DNA of 64,000 nt from Nipponacmea schrenckii (lineage: Eukaryota; Mollusca; Gastropoda; Lottiidae), in contig JAUJPP010000007.1 in the NCBI GenBank assembly GCA_030562195.1, forward strand, positions 3,038,001 through 3,102,000. The letters are read 5' to 3'. The translations under genes and the position numbers were made by a program. Below, piece after piece: positions 19,262 through 30,269 of the stretch (the first letter of the stretch is position 1; every line of letters begins with the position of its first letter). The notes beneath the pieces were generated by a model. That model did not search any database. It saw nothing but the letters and a program-made list of their open reading frames with translations, and was not told the DNA's origin.

Positions 19262-21460
19262 TGATTCTATAACTTGGTAAATTATTCTTTGACACAAATA
19301 TAGAATCAAGTCTAGATTTATATTTTATTATTTAGATTCTACAATTATTCTGAGATATAAATATTAAAACAAACTTAAAGGACTTAGATTCTCTAACTTA
19401 GATATTGTAGTCATTCCTTGACACAAATATAGAATTAAGTCTATATTTATATTTTATTATTTAGATTCTACATTTATTCTGAGATATAAATATTAAAGGG
19501 GCACAGGCTTGATTTGTTTCGGACAATCATCCGACAGCCTCAAACACATGAAATCTTTTGTTTAGCTAATCAGACATAGTCTACAGAGCTTACCTTTGAA
19601 ATTTGAGCCTTCAAATCCATGGGTATACATATTTATCCGTGTTTGAAAATCATAATGTCTTAAGATATTATGAACGTCCCGCCATATTGGAAAATCAAAG
19701 AGTTATAAATAGACTACTGCGCAGGCCCACACTGATAAAACAAAAAGAAAGTACATGTAGTAACAATTGTAGATTTTGTCAACAGGACACACAATTTTCA
19801 GACTGACTGAAGACCAGCCGCGTACAGCACGGAAAAAAAAATAAAAAGTGAAATTTTTGAGGTATATTTCAAGGTATTTTGCGATTTTCTTAGAGCTTGA
19901 GTATTTCTGAGGACTGTTTAAATGTAACAAAGGTCAAAAACGACCACTAAAAATCAAGATTGTGCCCCTTTAAAATAAACTTAAAGGACTTAGATTCTCT
20001 AACTTAGATATTGTAGTCATTCCTTGACACAGATATAGAATTAAGTCTAGATTTATATTTTATCATTTAGATTCTACAATTATTCTGAGATATAAATATT
20101 AAAATAAACTTAAAGGACCTAGATTCTTTAACTTAGATATTGTAGTCATTCCTTGACACAGATATAGAATTAAGTCTAGATTTATATTTTATTATTTAGA
20201 TTCTACATTTATTCTGAGATATAATTATTAAAACAAACTTAAAGGACTTAGATTCTCTAACTTAGATATTGTAGTCATTCCTTGACACAATAAAGAATTA
20301 AGTCTAGATTTATATTTTATCATTTAGATTCTACAATTATTCTTAGATATAAATATTAAAACAAATTTAAAGGACTTAGATTCTTTAACTTAGATATTGT
20401 ACTCATTCTTTGACACAGATATAGAATTAAGTCTAGATTTATATTTTATTATTTAGATTCTACATTTATTCTTAGATATAAATATTAAAACAAACTTAAA
20501 GGACTTAGATTCTTTAACTTAGATATTGTACTCATTCCTTGATACAGATATAGAATCAAGTCTAGATTAATATTCTATTATGTAGATTCTACATTTATTC
20601 TGAGATATAATTATTAAAACAAACTTAAAGGACCTAGATTCTCTATTGTAGTCATTCTTTGACACAAATATAGAATCAAGTCCAGATTTATATTCTATCA
20701 TTTAGATTCTACAATTATTCTTAGATATAAATATTAAAACAAACTTAAAGGACTTAGATTCTCTATTGTAGTCATTCTTTGACACATATATAGAATTAAG
20801 TCTAGATTTATATTTTATTATGTAGATTCTACAATTATTCTTAGATATAAATATTAAAATAAACTTAAAGGACCTAGATTCTCTAACTTAGATATTGTAC
20901 TCATTCCTTGACACAAATATAGAATCAAGTCTAGATTTATATCTTATTATTTAGATTCTACATTTATTCTGAGATATAATTATTAAAACAAAATTAAAGG
21001 ACTTAGATTCTCTAACTTAGATATTGTAGTCATTCCTTGACACAAATATAGAATCAAGTCTAGATTTATATTTTATTACTTAGATTCTACATTTATTCTG
21101 AGATATAAATATTAAAATAAACTTAAATGACTTAGATTCGTTAACTTAGATATTGTACTCATTCCTTGACACAAATATAGAATCAAGTCTAGATTTATAT
21201 TTTATTATGTAGATTCTACAATTATTCTGAGATATAAATATTAAAACAAACTTAAAGGACTTAGATTCTTTAACTTAGATATTGTACCCATTCCTTGACA
21301 CATATATAGAATCAAGTCTAGATTTATATTCTATTATGTAGATTCTACAATTATTCTTAAAATAAACTTAAAGGACCTAGATTCTCTATTGTAGTCATTC
21401 TTTGACACATATATAGAATTAAGTCTAGATTTATATTCTACTATTTAGAATAGAGTCTTA
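19262..21460 (+). repeat. 129-bp satellite array between LINE ORF1 and ORF2
   Basis: About 13-14 tandem units each contain GGACTTAGATTCTCTAACTT, CTTGACACAAATATAGAAT, AAGTCTAGATTTATATTTTA and TTCTGAGATATAAATATTAAA. The period is 129 bp (for example 20106, 20235, 20364), with a few shortened units near 20640, 20760 and 21370. A TTAA-type MITE splits it at 19497-19969. No coding capacity. Confidence 0.9.
19497..19969. mobile_element. TTAA-type MITE copy 2, inside the satellite
   Basis: This is a 473-bp copy with TTAA at 19493-19496 and 19970-19973 and inverted ends AGGGGCACAGGCTTGATTT and AGGGGCACAATCTTGATTT. Neighbouring satellite units show the empty site ATATTAAAATAAAC with a single TTAA, confirming insertion and duplication. 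Confidence 0.9.
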
Positions 21461-21779
21461 GACACAAATATGTAAGAATGATTATTTATCAGATTTATAT
21501 TCTATATAAATTCAATTCAATTTATTTCCCTAAAATGTATCCATAAATGATATAGAAAATATTCCTGACAAATCATTAATAAATTTACCGCTTCAAATCC
21601 ATGGCTTTATCAATGGAGTTTCTTCCTAATCTCATCTATTTTGTATATATGTTTTTCCTTATTTTACACTTAAATTTGTTTTTTAAACCTATTATAATTA
21701 CGTATTTGTCATATTTTCCTCCTTCAATTACTACATGGTTAATAGCATCATTATTTCCTCTTAGAACCTCCGTATCACA

Positions 21780-24700
21780 CTTGCTCATCGATTTCCTCAC
21801 CAGTTGTCCCGTTACGACCAGGATGATGTGACAGTTTCTGTTCCTCCGAGTCATCTAATCTTTGACGCAAAATCTATTCTCCAATGCGGTGACATCCATC
21901 CTAATCCAGGCCCTAGTGCTAAAAACCTTGTTATCGCTCACCTAAATGTTCGTAGTTTGACTCACAAATTAGATGATATTACCCTTGAACTTCCAGGCTG
22001 CGACATACTTACATTCTCTGAAACATGGACCCACGCCAACCAGCTTCCAATCACCTTAGCACTTCCAAACTTCCACACCCCAATCCTCCTCAATCGAGAC
22101 ACAAACACTATTGGGGGCGGTGTAGCTATCTATGTAAAATCTACTATATTTTGTAAAGACAGACCTGACTTATTAATTCCAACACTGGAAGCCGTATGGA
22201 CAGAAATTATAGTCCACGAGAAGCACTTCCTCGTTGGATCCTTTTATAGACCGTCTGGAGCACCAGTCGTTTATTGGGAATTAATTCGTGAGAGTATCTC
22301 ACAAGCCAAAGCTGAAAGCAAACCGGTTATTATTCTTGGTGATCTTAACGAAAATTTACTATGTCCAAAAACAAACCACCTTCACGAAATAATCCAACAA
22401 TATTCACTTACACAATGCATCAACTCACCAACCAGAATTACAGAACATTCTTCCACACTACTAGATGTTGCACTGGTTAGTTGTCCCGACCTCATTGACA
22501 AGACAGAAGTCCTTGATGCTGGTATTAGTGACCATTGTCCCATCCGTATATCTCTAAAAGTCCCTATCATAGCTAAAACCTCTTATAAGCGTACTGTCTG
22601 GAATTACTCCTCAATAGAACCTCAACAAGTAAAGGCGTTCTTTGAGGAAATCGCTTGGGATGACATATTTGCTCATAAAGAGCCTGACAACCTAGCAGAG
22701 GCCATCTCAACCAAGTTGATCGATGGAATTCATCAGTTTGTACCTCACAAGGAAGTCATTATAAGAGAAAATGATCAAAAATGGGTTAATGGACATATTC
22801 GCCGAATAATACGTAAACGAAATAGGATTCATAAGCATGCTAAACAATCCAATACCGTAGAATCATGGGACAAATTCCGACATTATCGCAATTTTGTCAC
22901 TGCTGAAGTTCGCCGTGTAAAACGGGAACACTATTCGAAACTTGACGAGAAAATTAGTAATGGTGATTTCAGAGATCGGAACTGGTGGAAGCTGGTTAAA
23001 TCGGTTGCTAATACTCATTCTGCAAGCTCAAATGTTTTCCCATCCCTGTTATCAAATGACATTGTGATTGATGACGATCTTGAGAAAGCTGATCTCTTAA
23101 ATAGTTTCTTCATCACCCAATCCAAGCTACCAAACCCCCTTCAACCTCTTCCATGTCTCTCACATGGTGATACTCAAATTGACCAGCCATATTATACCCC
23201 AAATGACGTCCAAAATGTTCTTCTTTCCCTCGACACTAACAAAGCCAGTGGTGGCGACCACATCAACAACAAAATCCTTAAACTCTGTAGTAGCTTCCTC
23301 TGCACGCCACTATCTCGTTTGTTCAATTTTCTGCAAGACAACGCATGCTTTCCTTGTATCTGGAAACATGCTAAAATCATCCCGATCTACAAAAAGGGAA
23401 ACCCCCATTCCTGTTCCAATTAAAGACCTATTTCGCTCCTGAGCTGCCTAGGCAAAGTCTTTGAGAAATGTATTTACAAATACCTTAATAATTTCTTTAT
23501 CATGAACCATACGATTACGTCAACCCAGTCAGGATTAAGGGGCGGAGATTGTTCTGTTTACCAACTAACAGATATCTACAATCAGATATGTTGCGACCTG
23601 GACAAAGGCTTCGAAACCAAAGCAATGTTCTTTGATATAAGTAAAGCCTTCGACCGAGTGTGGCATGAAGGGCTCATTCTAAAATTGCAGTCTGTAGGAA
23701 TCTCGGGGAACCTACTTCTTCTTCTCCAGGATTATCTTTCTAATAGGAAACAGTCAGTACAGATCAAGGGATGCACATCGAATGAAGCCATTATCTCAAC
23801 AGGAGTGCCTCAAGGTTCCTAGGCTCCTTGTTATTTCTTGTATATATTAACGACATCACTGAAAATATAAATTCAAACCTGAGATTATTCGTCGATGATA
23901 CGTCGTTATATATGGTGATTCACGACCCACTCAATTGTCAAATGTCCCTTAATGAAGACCTACGTAAGATAAACATGTGGGCACAGAGGTGGAACGTTGT
24001 ATTTTCCCCAGAAAAAACCAAATCTATTACCTTTAGCAGAAAAGTCAATCCGACAAATTTTCCTCTTCTATTCCACCAGGAGCAAATTACAGATTCTGAT
24101 AACCACAAGCACCTTGGTATCATACTTAGTAGCGATGGCAAATGGTGTAAACACATTGACTATGTAATTTCTAAAGTCAGAAAGTCCATTGATTGCCTGC
24201 GTACACTCAAGAATCGCTTGTCTAGATACGGATGCTGAACGTCTTTAGGCTCTCCAGCGAGATGCTCTGAGAACGATCTCGGGGCTCCCACGGGGTACGT
24301 CACACCACATCTTGTATAACGAAACCGGCTTCCAATCTCTCAAGATCAGACGTCAACACCACAAACTAACACTCTTTTACAAGATGATTCATCACCTCGC
24401 ACCGCCATACTTGAATATCCTTGTCCCAAGATCAATAGGCGAATCTCACTCCTACAATGTTCGACGTCAAAATCAACTGAGAAATATATATGCAAAAAGT
24501 AATCTTTATCAAGAATCTTTCCTCCCTTCGTCCATCAATGCCTGGAATAATCTCCCAAAATCCATACAGTCAGCGACCTCAGTTAGCATGTTTAAACAAA
24601 AGCTTAAAGAGTCCATCATCAGACCTCCCAATCACTTCTTCCATGGGGATCGATTTTCACAAATAATTCATTGTAGACTGCGGAACGGCATGAGCGAACT

Positions 24701-24932
24701 AAATTTCCACAAATTCACTCGTCACATATCAGATGACCCTTGTTGTGCATGTCATCATCCGCTGGAAAACGCAGATCATTATCTACTTTACTGTCCACTT
24801 TACCAACGTGAAAGACAAAAAACACTCCTTAAACTTCCTTCAAACTATCTGGACCCAAATCTACTATTGAATGGCTCACCGTATCTTAGTTGTGAAGAAA
24901 ACGAGGGGATCTTGGATAAGGTCCATGAATAA
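21780..24932 (+). pseudogene. LINE ORF2 (APE endonuclease, reverse transcriptase, Cys/His tail), disrupted
   Basis: Near the start is CGDIHPNPGP, a 2A-like peptide, followed by the AP-endonuclease domain (IAHLNVRSL, FSETW, GGGVAIYV, GDLNENL, SDHCPIR). The reverse transcriptase follows (IIPIYKKG, RPISLLSC, FFDISKAFDRVW, GVPQGS, LFVDDTSLY, KHLGIILSS). A Cys/His cluster near the C terminus (CCACHHPLENADHYLLYC) is typical of this group. Lesions: TAA at 23421-23423 in the NYRPIS motif; a small deletion after GVPQGS near 23822 with a frame change; a second frame change near 24230; and a TAG near 24246. The first clear ATG is 21804. The family call CR1/L2-like rests on domain order and the 2A-like motif. 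Confidence 0.85.
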
Positions 24933-25971
24933 ATCCGATTGACTCGTCGATTTGTTCACTCCTAGACGTGTGCGTGTAAATCACGAAACGCATTTACTTA
25001 TTTACCTAACTACCTTATACACCTATTAACTTTTATGCCCTTTGTGTTATGAGCCTCTTTTCTTAAAATGTTACCCAATTCACACTTATCTTGATACTCA
25101 TAGTATCTCCAACTTGTCGTAATGCCAACTCACAATGGTGATTACAGTACCTTCACTTACCCCTGCATTAGAGTGAAATTACCATTTTATGCTGATATTC
25201 ATAGAGTAAAAATTTCAATTTGTTGCTTACAGTATTACAATCTACTTGCAATGCTCACTGGGTTATGAAGTAACTTCGCCTATGGTGTCACCTACTTACC
25301 CCTCGCCTATGGTGTCACCCACTTAACCCTTCGCCTATGGTGTTTCCCACTTACCCCTTCGTCCATGGTGTTACATGCTTACCGTGCTCTTAGACTGTTA
25401 CTGTTACCTAATCAATCTGCTATAAACTTACCTTGGCGTCCTTGAGGTTACAAAAATTTTATTGTCATGCACGAAATGTTAACGAGGATATTGTTGCCCA
25501 CAGTGCTATAAATTCACTTTAATACCCATAGCGCTACCCATCCTATCCTGCCTTTGTTATACACTCATATACTTGTCTAAGCTATCATTACAAAATTGTA
25601 CATTTTTGACTTCACCTTTCTAAGGAAACAGCGAAATTAGTTACTGTGTCACTAGGTTTCAAACATTTCACTTTATGTTCTTTGCATGAGCACAGCATCC
25701 GGTCGATCGGGCGACCTGGCTGGAACTTTGGCGGCCATTGAGGTGATCGATGAGCACTCATTTGCTAAATTTCTATTATTCCTATCCCAACTTTCTACAC
25801 CTACTGTCTTCTGTTTCTATATTTAATGTTTGTAAATATATATATATATATACTTTGTATTTATATGAAATATGAAAAAATCCAGGATAATCTTCTAGAG
25901 TGCTCTACGTGCACATCCACGGAGCTTTATAGATGATTAGAAAACGAACAATTTCACATAAACATTAAGTT

Positions 25972-26020
25972 TTCTCAACAGTCTGTTTCGTAGTAGATTT
26001 GCTACCACTCGTCAGGAGAA
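25972..26020 (-). ncRNA. Type I hammerhead ribozyme of PLE1
   Basis: On the minus strand the parts are, in order: stem I UUCUC, core CUGACGA, stem II GUGGUAG/CUACUAC with loop CAAAU, core GAAA, a tiny stem III (CA-GAC-UG), the cleavage triplet ending UU, and stem I GAGAA. All universally conserved core bases are present. PLEs are known to carry such minimal hammerheads next to their ends, and this one lies 65 bp after the ORF, on the same strand. Confidence 0.8.
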
Positions 26021-26084
26021 CAAGACGGTTTGGTTTGAAATATTGCTATGCATGCACGTGGGCACAGTAACTACACAAGGTGAA

Positions 26085-27316
26085 TTAGACGTCATTTTGT
26101 AGGAGAAATTTGCGTGAATGGCGACACGTGCTGATTAGCTCCGAACGCTTGTTTAAGGTTGATTTTTCAGGGTGACAAATGATGAAAAACTTTTCCAGGG
26201 TACAAAGGTTACATCTTTTTGATATATTCGAGTATGATGATGAGCGTCCTAGAATTTTCCACTTTATCTTATAGTCTTCGTTGTTTTTTTTCAAAGTCCA
26301 AATAAATTTACTGAGTTCGGTGCTGTTTTTTAATCTCTCATCTCGAAAAGATTGGCGATGGTTAGCGTATCTCGATTTAAATTCAGTATCTGTTAGTCCG
26401 ACGTAGGTTTCTTGTTTATTATTTGCACTGACTGTGGCCTGGTAAACAATGCTGCGGGCCCGACATTCACCATTTAGTGGACAGTCTTGCTTCTGACGGC
26501 AGTTGCATGGTTTATTATCAGTTACTTTACGGATCGTTCTGGTCGCAGCATTATGTGAGTCTATCAGGTTTTTCATTGATGGCATACAGCTGTATGATAC
26601 TTTTATAGTATTTCTGTTAATGATTGGTCGTAATATATGATCGGGTGGGAAACAGCTATCAATTAACTTTAAGAATTGTCTTCCGATATTGGTTCTCACG
26701 TTATTATCATACGGAGGATTAAACCACGTTATTCTGCGTGACCGTTTCCGCTTACTACGTTCCTTAGATTTAGCTGACTCGTCGTATTTCAGTCTGTAAT
26801 CATAGCCACTTTCTGTGAGCGCGTTTTGATAAACATTTACAGCTTTGTTAAATTCCTGTTGGTCTGACGAAATAGATGATAATCGATGATTTACGCCAGA
26901 TGGTATGGCCTTCAGTACAGATGGAGGATGGTTACTTTTGGCATTAACATAACGAGGAATATTGCCAGGTTTTAAATACGGGCAATGTTTACCGGTTCTT
27001 AAATTTAAGGTTACGTCCAAATAGTTTACTACTTTTTTGTTCGCGTCAATTGTGATGCTTAAACCCTGTTTTGCAAATAATTTACATAATCTTTGTTTAT
27101 TTTTTTCAGTTACTTTTGGATTGCTTTTAGTTTCGCAAAGACCGTCATCTCTGTATAGGCCAACGTTCAACTGGCTACCAAACTCGGAATCAATGAGCGA
27201 TAGAAGATATAAGCCTACAAGTTCACAACACTCTGCCCCATCGTAAGAACCCATGGTAATATCAAATAAGTTGGCTTGGGCATCTTTTTTTGTCCATGGC
27301 TGGTTGTTACGTATGA
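26085..27316 (-). pseudogene. PLE1 reverse transcriptase (C-terminal part) plus GIY-YIG endonuclease
   Basis: The open frame reads NNQPWTKK, MGSYDGAECCELVGLYLLS, then the catalytic GLYRDDGL (the Y-x-DD box) and VVNYLDVTLNL. A linker with the cysteine cluster CNCRQKQDC leads to the GIY-YIG-type nuclease (SIVYQATV, ETYVGLTDTEFKSRYANH, STELSKFIW, C-x2-C-TLEKFFI). The combination of reverse transcriptase and GIY-YIG nuclease identifies canonical PLEs. The N-terminal third is missing from this copy but present on the opposite strand (27388-27790), so the element is truncated rather than mutated. Confidence 0.85.
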
Positions 27317-27339
27317 GTATGGACTTCTTCGACGAAGAA

Positions 27340-28330
27340 TATTCCGCATGCAGATAAAACTACATACCAAAAAAGACTCATTGAAAAAACAGAAATTTTC
27401 ATCAAAAATCTGAGATGGCGATCATTGTTCTACCTCAAGCCTGAATTGAGAAACTCCGATACCGAAACTTACGGCTTCAAGACCCGGAAATCTCCACCCG
27501 TGATAAACGAACTTAAACCCTTCGAGGGCAAACTAACAAAAATTATTCAAAACATCGAATTTGAAAAGAAGACATGTGAGTTCCAGCGCAAATTAAATAG
27601 TGACAAAAAGAAGATAAGAGCAAACCCAAAGCTAATTATTAAAGCAGATAAGACCTCAAATTTCTACCAACTAACGAATGATGAATATTCTTCACTCCTG
27701 GACAAGAATGTACACAAAATTTCTGAGTCACTACTGCAGAACGCCCTACAATACGCTTCACAATTACTCGACATTTCAAACAGTGACTTAGAGATCATTA
27801 TGCACACCAAGAAGTCCATTCTCATACGTAACAACCAGCCATGGACAAAAAAAAGATGCCCAAGCCAACTTATTTGATATTACCATGGGTTCTTACGATG
27901 GGGCAGAGTGTTGTGAACTTGTAGGCTTATATCTTCTATCGCTCATTGATTCCGAGTTTGGTAGCCAGTTGAACGTTGGCCTATACAGAGATGACGGTCT
28001 TTGCGAAACTAAAAGCAATCCAAAAGTAACTGAAAAAAATAAACAAAGATTATGTAAATTATTTGCAAAACAGGGTTTAAGCATCACAATTGACGCGAAC
28101 AAAAAAGTAGTAAACTATTTGGACGTAACCTTAAATTTAAGAACCGGTAAACATTGCCCGTATTTAAAACCTGGCAATATTCCTCGTTATGTTAATGCCA
28201 AAAGTAACCATCTGTACTGAAGGCCATACCATCTGGCGTAAATCATCGATTATCATCTATTTCGTCAGACCAACAGGAATTTAACAAAGCTGTAAATGTT
28301 TATGTGAAATTGTTCGTTTTCTAATCATCT
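27340..28330 (+). pseudogene. PLE1 plus copy: N-terminal RT, then internally deleted RT
   Basis: This copy is head-to-head with the minus copy. Positions 27388-27877 encode the PLE N-terminal region (NLRWRSLFYLKPEL, FEKKTCEFQRKLNSDKK, IIKADKTSNFYQLTNDEY). The frame then jumps near 27715 straight to SESLLQNALQYASQLL, so the RT fingers are deleted. After NNQPWTKK an extra A in an A-run (8 versus 7) breaks the frame, and 27885-28220 resumes with MGSYDGAECC through GLYRDDGL. A 7-bp loss near 28208 ends the frame. Near 28300 an 8-bp microhomology (AATGTTTA) joins to the sequence beyond the ribozyme, deleting the endonuclease and the hammerhead. Confidence 0.8.
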
Positions 28331-28369
28331 ATATACTTTGTACATATTATCTTCACAGTTATATTTAGT

Positions 28370-28668
28370 ATGTCTTGTTTAGTGGTAACGGATTAATATA
28401 AGCTGCGGCTTGTTTCTGAAACCAACTTAAATTAATGTATATGTTCATTTTAATTATGAAATTATGAAAATAAATATTGTTTAAACTAACAAAAGTCGCT
28501 TTTCACCAAATATATTCCTCAAATATCCAACAGCGCCATCTGTATTCAATTGTGTACATTGAAATTATGACGATAAGAGGCGCTGACTGTTGTTAGCCAG
28601 AGTTATTAGCATATTGATATCCCACATCAATTTGGTTTTCAGAGAGAGGATATATACATTATTTCCCT
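28370..28668 (+). repeat. Composite repeat shared with 13.8 kb and 17.5 kb
   Basis: Positions 28370-28488 match 13836-13965 in inverted orientation (TAACGGATTAATATAAGC, CTTGTTTCTGAAACC, AATAAATATTGTTTAAA). Positions 28494-28667 match 17526-17703 in direct orientation, nearly identically. The two blocks abut here, so they may be parts of one family. Confidence 0.55.
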
Positions 28669-28742
28669 TATGAACGATATGGGTGACATGGGTGGTTTAC
28701 TATAAAAATTCAAATCATCAAATTTTTACATTTCAGAAGGTT

Positions 28743-29815
28743 GTGCCCCTTGGTTAGACGTCTCATTAGTTAGACATCTCAATTAGACATGGTTAATTAA
28801 GCGTGGATTGAATATCTACAAGTGTAATGGATTAGCCCTAATTCGATTAAGTTACTGAGTAGAAATAGGAACTCAAAAATGAGAGAATATATGTGTTAAA
28901 TTTTGTTTAATTATCCTTAATTACCATGACCTCTGCAAAATTTCAATAAGCATGAGTAGCTTACTGTTTTATGAGTTAAAGGAGTTTATCTACTCACCTA
29001 ACATATTAATATGTTTACCCAATCTTTCATCGATCTTACTCAATATCGATATGGCTAGTTTAAGTAAAGGAGAATTTATCACCTCACGACGTGGAACTAA
29101 GAAGCTGATATTAGATGGGATCATCTATACTAGAAAACGTGAGAGGCAAGCTTGCATCCATTGGAGATGTGTAGTCAAGACTTGCAATGGGGAATGTACG
29201 ACTGTTGGTGACTTTCTTTGCAATCAGTCACATCACAATCACCCCCCTGATGATGAGTCCAGAGCTGCCTTTGTCAGCAATCTTTGTAAAAGAGCACGAG
29301 AAGAAACTACACAGATGCAGACATTGTATAAACAGGAAATGACTTAAGTAGATGAAACCCAAATTTCAGAGCATACACCGACGCGAGACCATTCCCTCCC
29401 TACCAATTTCAAGGTCAGAAGTAGTAATTGAAGACAAATGGTCAGAAACAGATGGGCGTCCCTTTCTACTGTTCAGTGACGGTGAAGACGACAAGATCCT
29501 GGTATTATCCACTACAAAGCAGATACAAGTCCACCAAGCTGACGCGCTTTATATGAATGACACTTTTACAGCATGTCAGGTTTATGGGATATAAGCTATG
29601 GAATCGACACCCGATGTGCCTAGACCTATAGAATTCATTGATTATTATTAAAATATATATTTCAAGTTGTATTGGTTTCTTTACTGAGTCTCTAATCCTA
29701 TAGGGAATTTCCATGTTAAAGTCTGAGGTAACAAGCATGAGCAATAATGTGCACTCAACTGTTAAAAGTGTTGTTTTTAGCTATCTAACTATTGGCACGT
29801 CTAACTAATGGGAGG
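28743..29815 (+). mobile_element. FLYWCH-MULE-like DNA transposon remnant
   Basis: About 1.07 kb is bounded by imperfect inverted sequences of about 33 bp: GGTTAGACGTCTCATTAGTT on the left and, read inward from the right, CATTAGTTAGACGTGCCAAT. It contains a truncated FLYWCH/MULE-type ORF. No convincing target duplication was seen. Confidence 0.5.
29051..29594 (+). pseudogene. FLYWCH zinc finger plus start of MULE-type transposase, truncated
   Basis: The frame starts MASLSKGEFITS (ATG 29051; an in-frame upstream extension reaches 28952). A FLYWCH-type finger follows: RGTKKLILDGIIYTR, HWRCVVKTCNGECTT, HHNHPPDDE. After the stop at 29345-29347 the homologous text continues in another frame (LPISRSEVVIEDKW, FLLFSDGEDDKILVLST, YMNDTFTAC). 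This matches the region just before the first catalytic Asp of MULE transposases, where the family has DGTF. The catalytic core beyond that point is gone. FLYWCH-MULE fusions are common in invertebrates (established knowledge). Confidence 0.65.
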
Positions 29816-30269
29816 ATACGTTTCAGAATTACAGTGTTAAGAATGATTGACAGGTGTTATAAACAGGTGATAAAAGCACTCTAGGTTTAAAAATTTCAGA
29901 TCATAAACTAGTGTCTATACACAAAACTTGAATTGATATTATTGCAATGTGCTTGTCATCAGCTTTCTAACAATATGTTTATTTTAGTTTTAGACTGTAA
30001 ACTGTTAAAAAACAGACGATGGAAAATAAGCGATTTCAACTTTTTTATAGTTCTACTTAACTTAAAGACAAAATTCGAACAGATTAATAATGTAAAAATT
30101 CACAGCTTTAAAACAATATATATCAATATGTATAAATAAAATTTACGAAATTTTTTTGAATAAAATCACACCAAGAAGAGTTAAGAAGATTATGTAACAG
30201 GTCATAAAGTCAAGTTGTGTTGATTGGCAGGTAAATGTTAATTTCTCATTTGCCCACATATTAATTTCA

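Larger units (their letters stand above)
17740..25850 (+). mobile_element. LINE (CR1/L2-like non-LTR retrotransposon), inactive
   Basis: The order is a GC-richer leader (about 17740-18164), ORF1 (18165-19110), a 129-bp satellite array with a MITE inside it, ORF2 with endonuclease and reverse transcriptase (about 21780-24932), and a 3' UTR. The 3' UTR contains four units of about 29 bp (25266-25385, CGCCTATGGTGTCACCCACTT) and a TA microsatellite (25838-25850). Exact ends and target duplications were not identified. ORF1 is frameshifted, and ORF2 has at least two stops and two shifts, so the copy cannot move on its own. Confidence 0.8.
25860..27332 (-). mobile_element. Penelope-like element PLE1, minus copy, 5'-truncated
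   Basis: This is the minus-strand half of a head-to-head pair. It starts abruptly near 27332 inside the reverse transcriptase (KKSILIRNNQPW), runs through the palm and GIY-YIG endonuclease, and ends in a 3' region with a hammerhead ribozyme (25972-26020). The 3' boundary near 25860 is approximate. Confidence 0.75.

Noticed and set aside
16788..19930. Minus-strand ORFs sharing a SSPQKYSSS-like text (16788-16985, 19703-19930)
   Set aside because: They look conserved only because both lie in the two copies of the TTAA MITE.
19262..21460. CRISPR-like reading of the regular array
   Set aside because: The units are contiguous 129-bp satellites without unique spacers, in animal DNA.
21601..21831. 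76-codon hydrophobic ORF just before LINE ORF2
   Set aside because: It lies in the LINE leader in another frame; no start context or family match, and the ORF2 text begins independently.
27037..28102. Identical 69-codon ORFs at 27037-27246 (plus) and 27893-28102 (minus)
   Set aside because: They are antisense shadows of the duplicated PLE1 reverse transcriptase.
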